From positions 42,790,001 to 42,854,000 of the forward strand of contig NW_027488365.1 in the NCBI RefSeq assembly GCF_051014445.1: 64,000 bases of DNA, written 5' to 3'. Made by a program: the position numbers and the translations under genes. Below the pieces are notes generated by a model. That model made no database searches and was not told where the DNA came from. It saw only the letters and a program-made list of their open reading frames with translations. Position 1 is the stretch's first letter. Each line of letters begins with the position of its first letter. Of this stretch, positions 63,001 to 64,000 are shown piece by piece. This DNA is from Colletes latitarsis. Lineage: Eukaryota; Arthropoda; Insecta; Hymenoptera; Colletidae.

Positions 63001-64000
63001 TCACGTAGTAATCTGGTAACACACTGAAGCAGTCAATTAAACCTGGTTTCGATCAATATTTTAGAGGATAACACCGGTTAGGTCTGGGTTAGGTCTGGAT
63101 TATGCCCGCATCTGGCTTATACTTTCGCCTTTTTCGCAAACTTGTTGGCTAGATCCTGGGTTTTTTTCGGGTTTGAATCACGTGGTAATGTGGTACGACA
63201 CAGAAACAAGCCATTAAACCTGGATTCGGACAGTATTTTAGAGGATAACACCGGTTAGGTCTGGGTTAGGTCTGGGATATGCGCGCATCTGGCTTATACT
63301 TTCTCCTTTTTCGCTAACTTGTTGGCTAGATCTTGGGTTTTTTCGGGTTCGGATCACGTAGTAATGTGGTAACACACTGAAGCAGTCAATTAAACCTGGT
63401 TTCGATCTATATTTTAGAGGATAACACCGGTTAGGTATGGGTTAGGTCTGGTATATGCGCGCATCTGGCTCATACTTTCGCCTTTTTCGCAAACTTCTTG
63501 GCCAGATCATGGGTTTTTTCCGTGTTTGAATAACGTAGTAATGTTGTACCACACTGATGCAGTCAATTAAACCTGGATTCGGACAGTATTTTAGAGGATA
63601 ACACCGGTTAGGTCTGGGTTAGGTCTGGGTTATGCCCGCATCTGGCTCATGATTTTGCCTTCTTCGCATACTTGTTGGCCAGATCCTGGGTTTTTTTCGT
63701 GTTTGAATCACGTAGTAATGTGGTAACACTCTGAAGCAGTCAATTAAACCAGGTTTCGATGAATATTTTAGAGGATAACACCGGTTAGGTCTGGGTTAGG
63801 TCTGGGATATGCGCGCATCTGGCTTATACTTACGCCTTTTCCGCAAACTTGTTGGCCAGATCCTGGGTTTTCCCGTGTTTGAATCACGTAGTAATGTGGT
63901 ACCACACTGAGGCCCCACAATTAAACCTGGTTTCGATCAATATTTTAGAGGATAACACCGGTTAGGTCTGGGTTAGGTCTGGGTTATGCCCGCATCTGGC

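Larger units (their letters stand above)
2841..64000 (+). repeat. 177-bp satellite DNA array (~345 monomers)
   Basis: From 2841 to the window end the sequence is a head-to-tail tandem repeat with a basic period of 177 bp. Landmarks recur in every monomer: ATCTGGCT, a C/T-rich block, CTTGTTGGCCAGATCCTGGG, a run of up to 7-8 T, TTGAATCACGTAGTAATG, CAGTCAATTAAACC, an AATATTTTAGAGGATAACACC block, then the telomere-like 11-bp dimer and TTATGCCCGC or ATATGCGCGC. All monomers lie in the same orientation and I found no other element interrupting the array. The right edge is not reached. Monomer length is close to one nucleosome plus linker, as in many centromeric and subtelomeric satellites. No known satellite name is assigned. 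Confidence 0.98.
48611..64000 (+). repeat. Irregular satellite zone, no 10-kb HOR
   Basis: The same 177-bp monomer families continue in the same orientation, but the 10.26-kb order is gone. Shorter segmental repeats dominate (offsets about 2,298 and 1,060 bp, and a dispersed one of about 4,050 bp linking roughly 55.9-57.4 kb with 59.9-61.4 kb). No non-satellite sequence is seen. This may be an older zone or one nearer an array edge. Confidence 0.75.

Noticed and set aside
2841..64000. CRISPR array
   Set aside because: Repeats are 177 bp, directly abutting, with no unique spacers and no cas genes; the adjacent retrotransposon is eukaryotic.
2841..64000. A true telomere tract
   Set aside because: Telomere-like 11-mers occur only as one or two units per 177-bp monomer. 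No long pure tandem run is present.
2841..64000. CENP-B box (TTCG....A..CGGG type)
   Set aside because: The TTTCGCAAACTTGTTGG segment shares only a few positions; I could not match the essential bases on either strand.

Overview
The window is eukaryotic, most likely from an insect and probably a hymenopteran. The first 2.84 kb is the 5' half of a GC-rich non-LTR (LINE-type) retrotransposon of the R1 clade, read on the minus strand. The remaining ~61.2 kb is one uninterrupted satellite array with a ~177-bp monomer (about 345 monomers). I see no host protein-coding gene, tRNA, rRNA or CRISPR array. The hymenopteran call is an inference. It rests on the R1-clade element and on the satellite monomer carrying two head-to-tail copies of TTAGGTCTGGG, an 11-bp unit I recall as one of the derived telomere motifs of Hymenoptera (not verified here).

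Retrotransposon, 1-2840 (minus): a ~344-bp 5' UTR with a compound hairpin, then an intact ORF1 (Gag-like, 625 aa, three C-terminal Cys-His knuckles). ORF1 is joined by an overlapping TAATG stop-start to ORF2. The first 206 residues of ORF2 (apurinic-type endonuclease domain) are in the window; the reverse transcriptase and 3' end lie beyond base 1. Both frames are undamaged, so the copy looks young. Its 5' end abuts a satellite monomer 10-11 bp past the telomere-like dimer.

Satellite, 2841-64000: monomers fall into at least four sequence families (A-D). They are arranged into a very long higher-order repeat (HOR) of about 10,260 bp (~58 monomers). Copies start at 2842, 13091, 24231 and 34491; the fourth breaks off near 40,525. 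Copy 2 is rearranged (15,318-19,870, net +880 bp), including a 2,125-bp tandem duplication whose crossover point can be placed within a few bases inside a chimeric monomer. Shared variants pair copies 1/3 and 2/4, suggesting a second-level unit of ~21.4 kb. From ~39.75 to 44.35 kb there is a 2,300-bp (13-monomer) tandem duplication, then a rearranged partial HOR copy to ~48.6 kb. From 48.6 kb to the end is a more irregular patchwork with shorter duplications (2,298 and ~1,060 bp).

Working picture: a large satellite, possibly subtelomeric, evolves by in-register unequal exchange. Each monomer carries a fragment of telomere-type repeat, and the array hosts a retrotransposon from a clade known for telomere- and rDNA-targeted members. 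Whether the array is subtelomeric or centromeric cannot be decided from this window.
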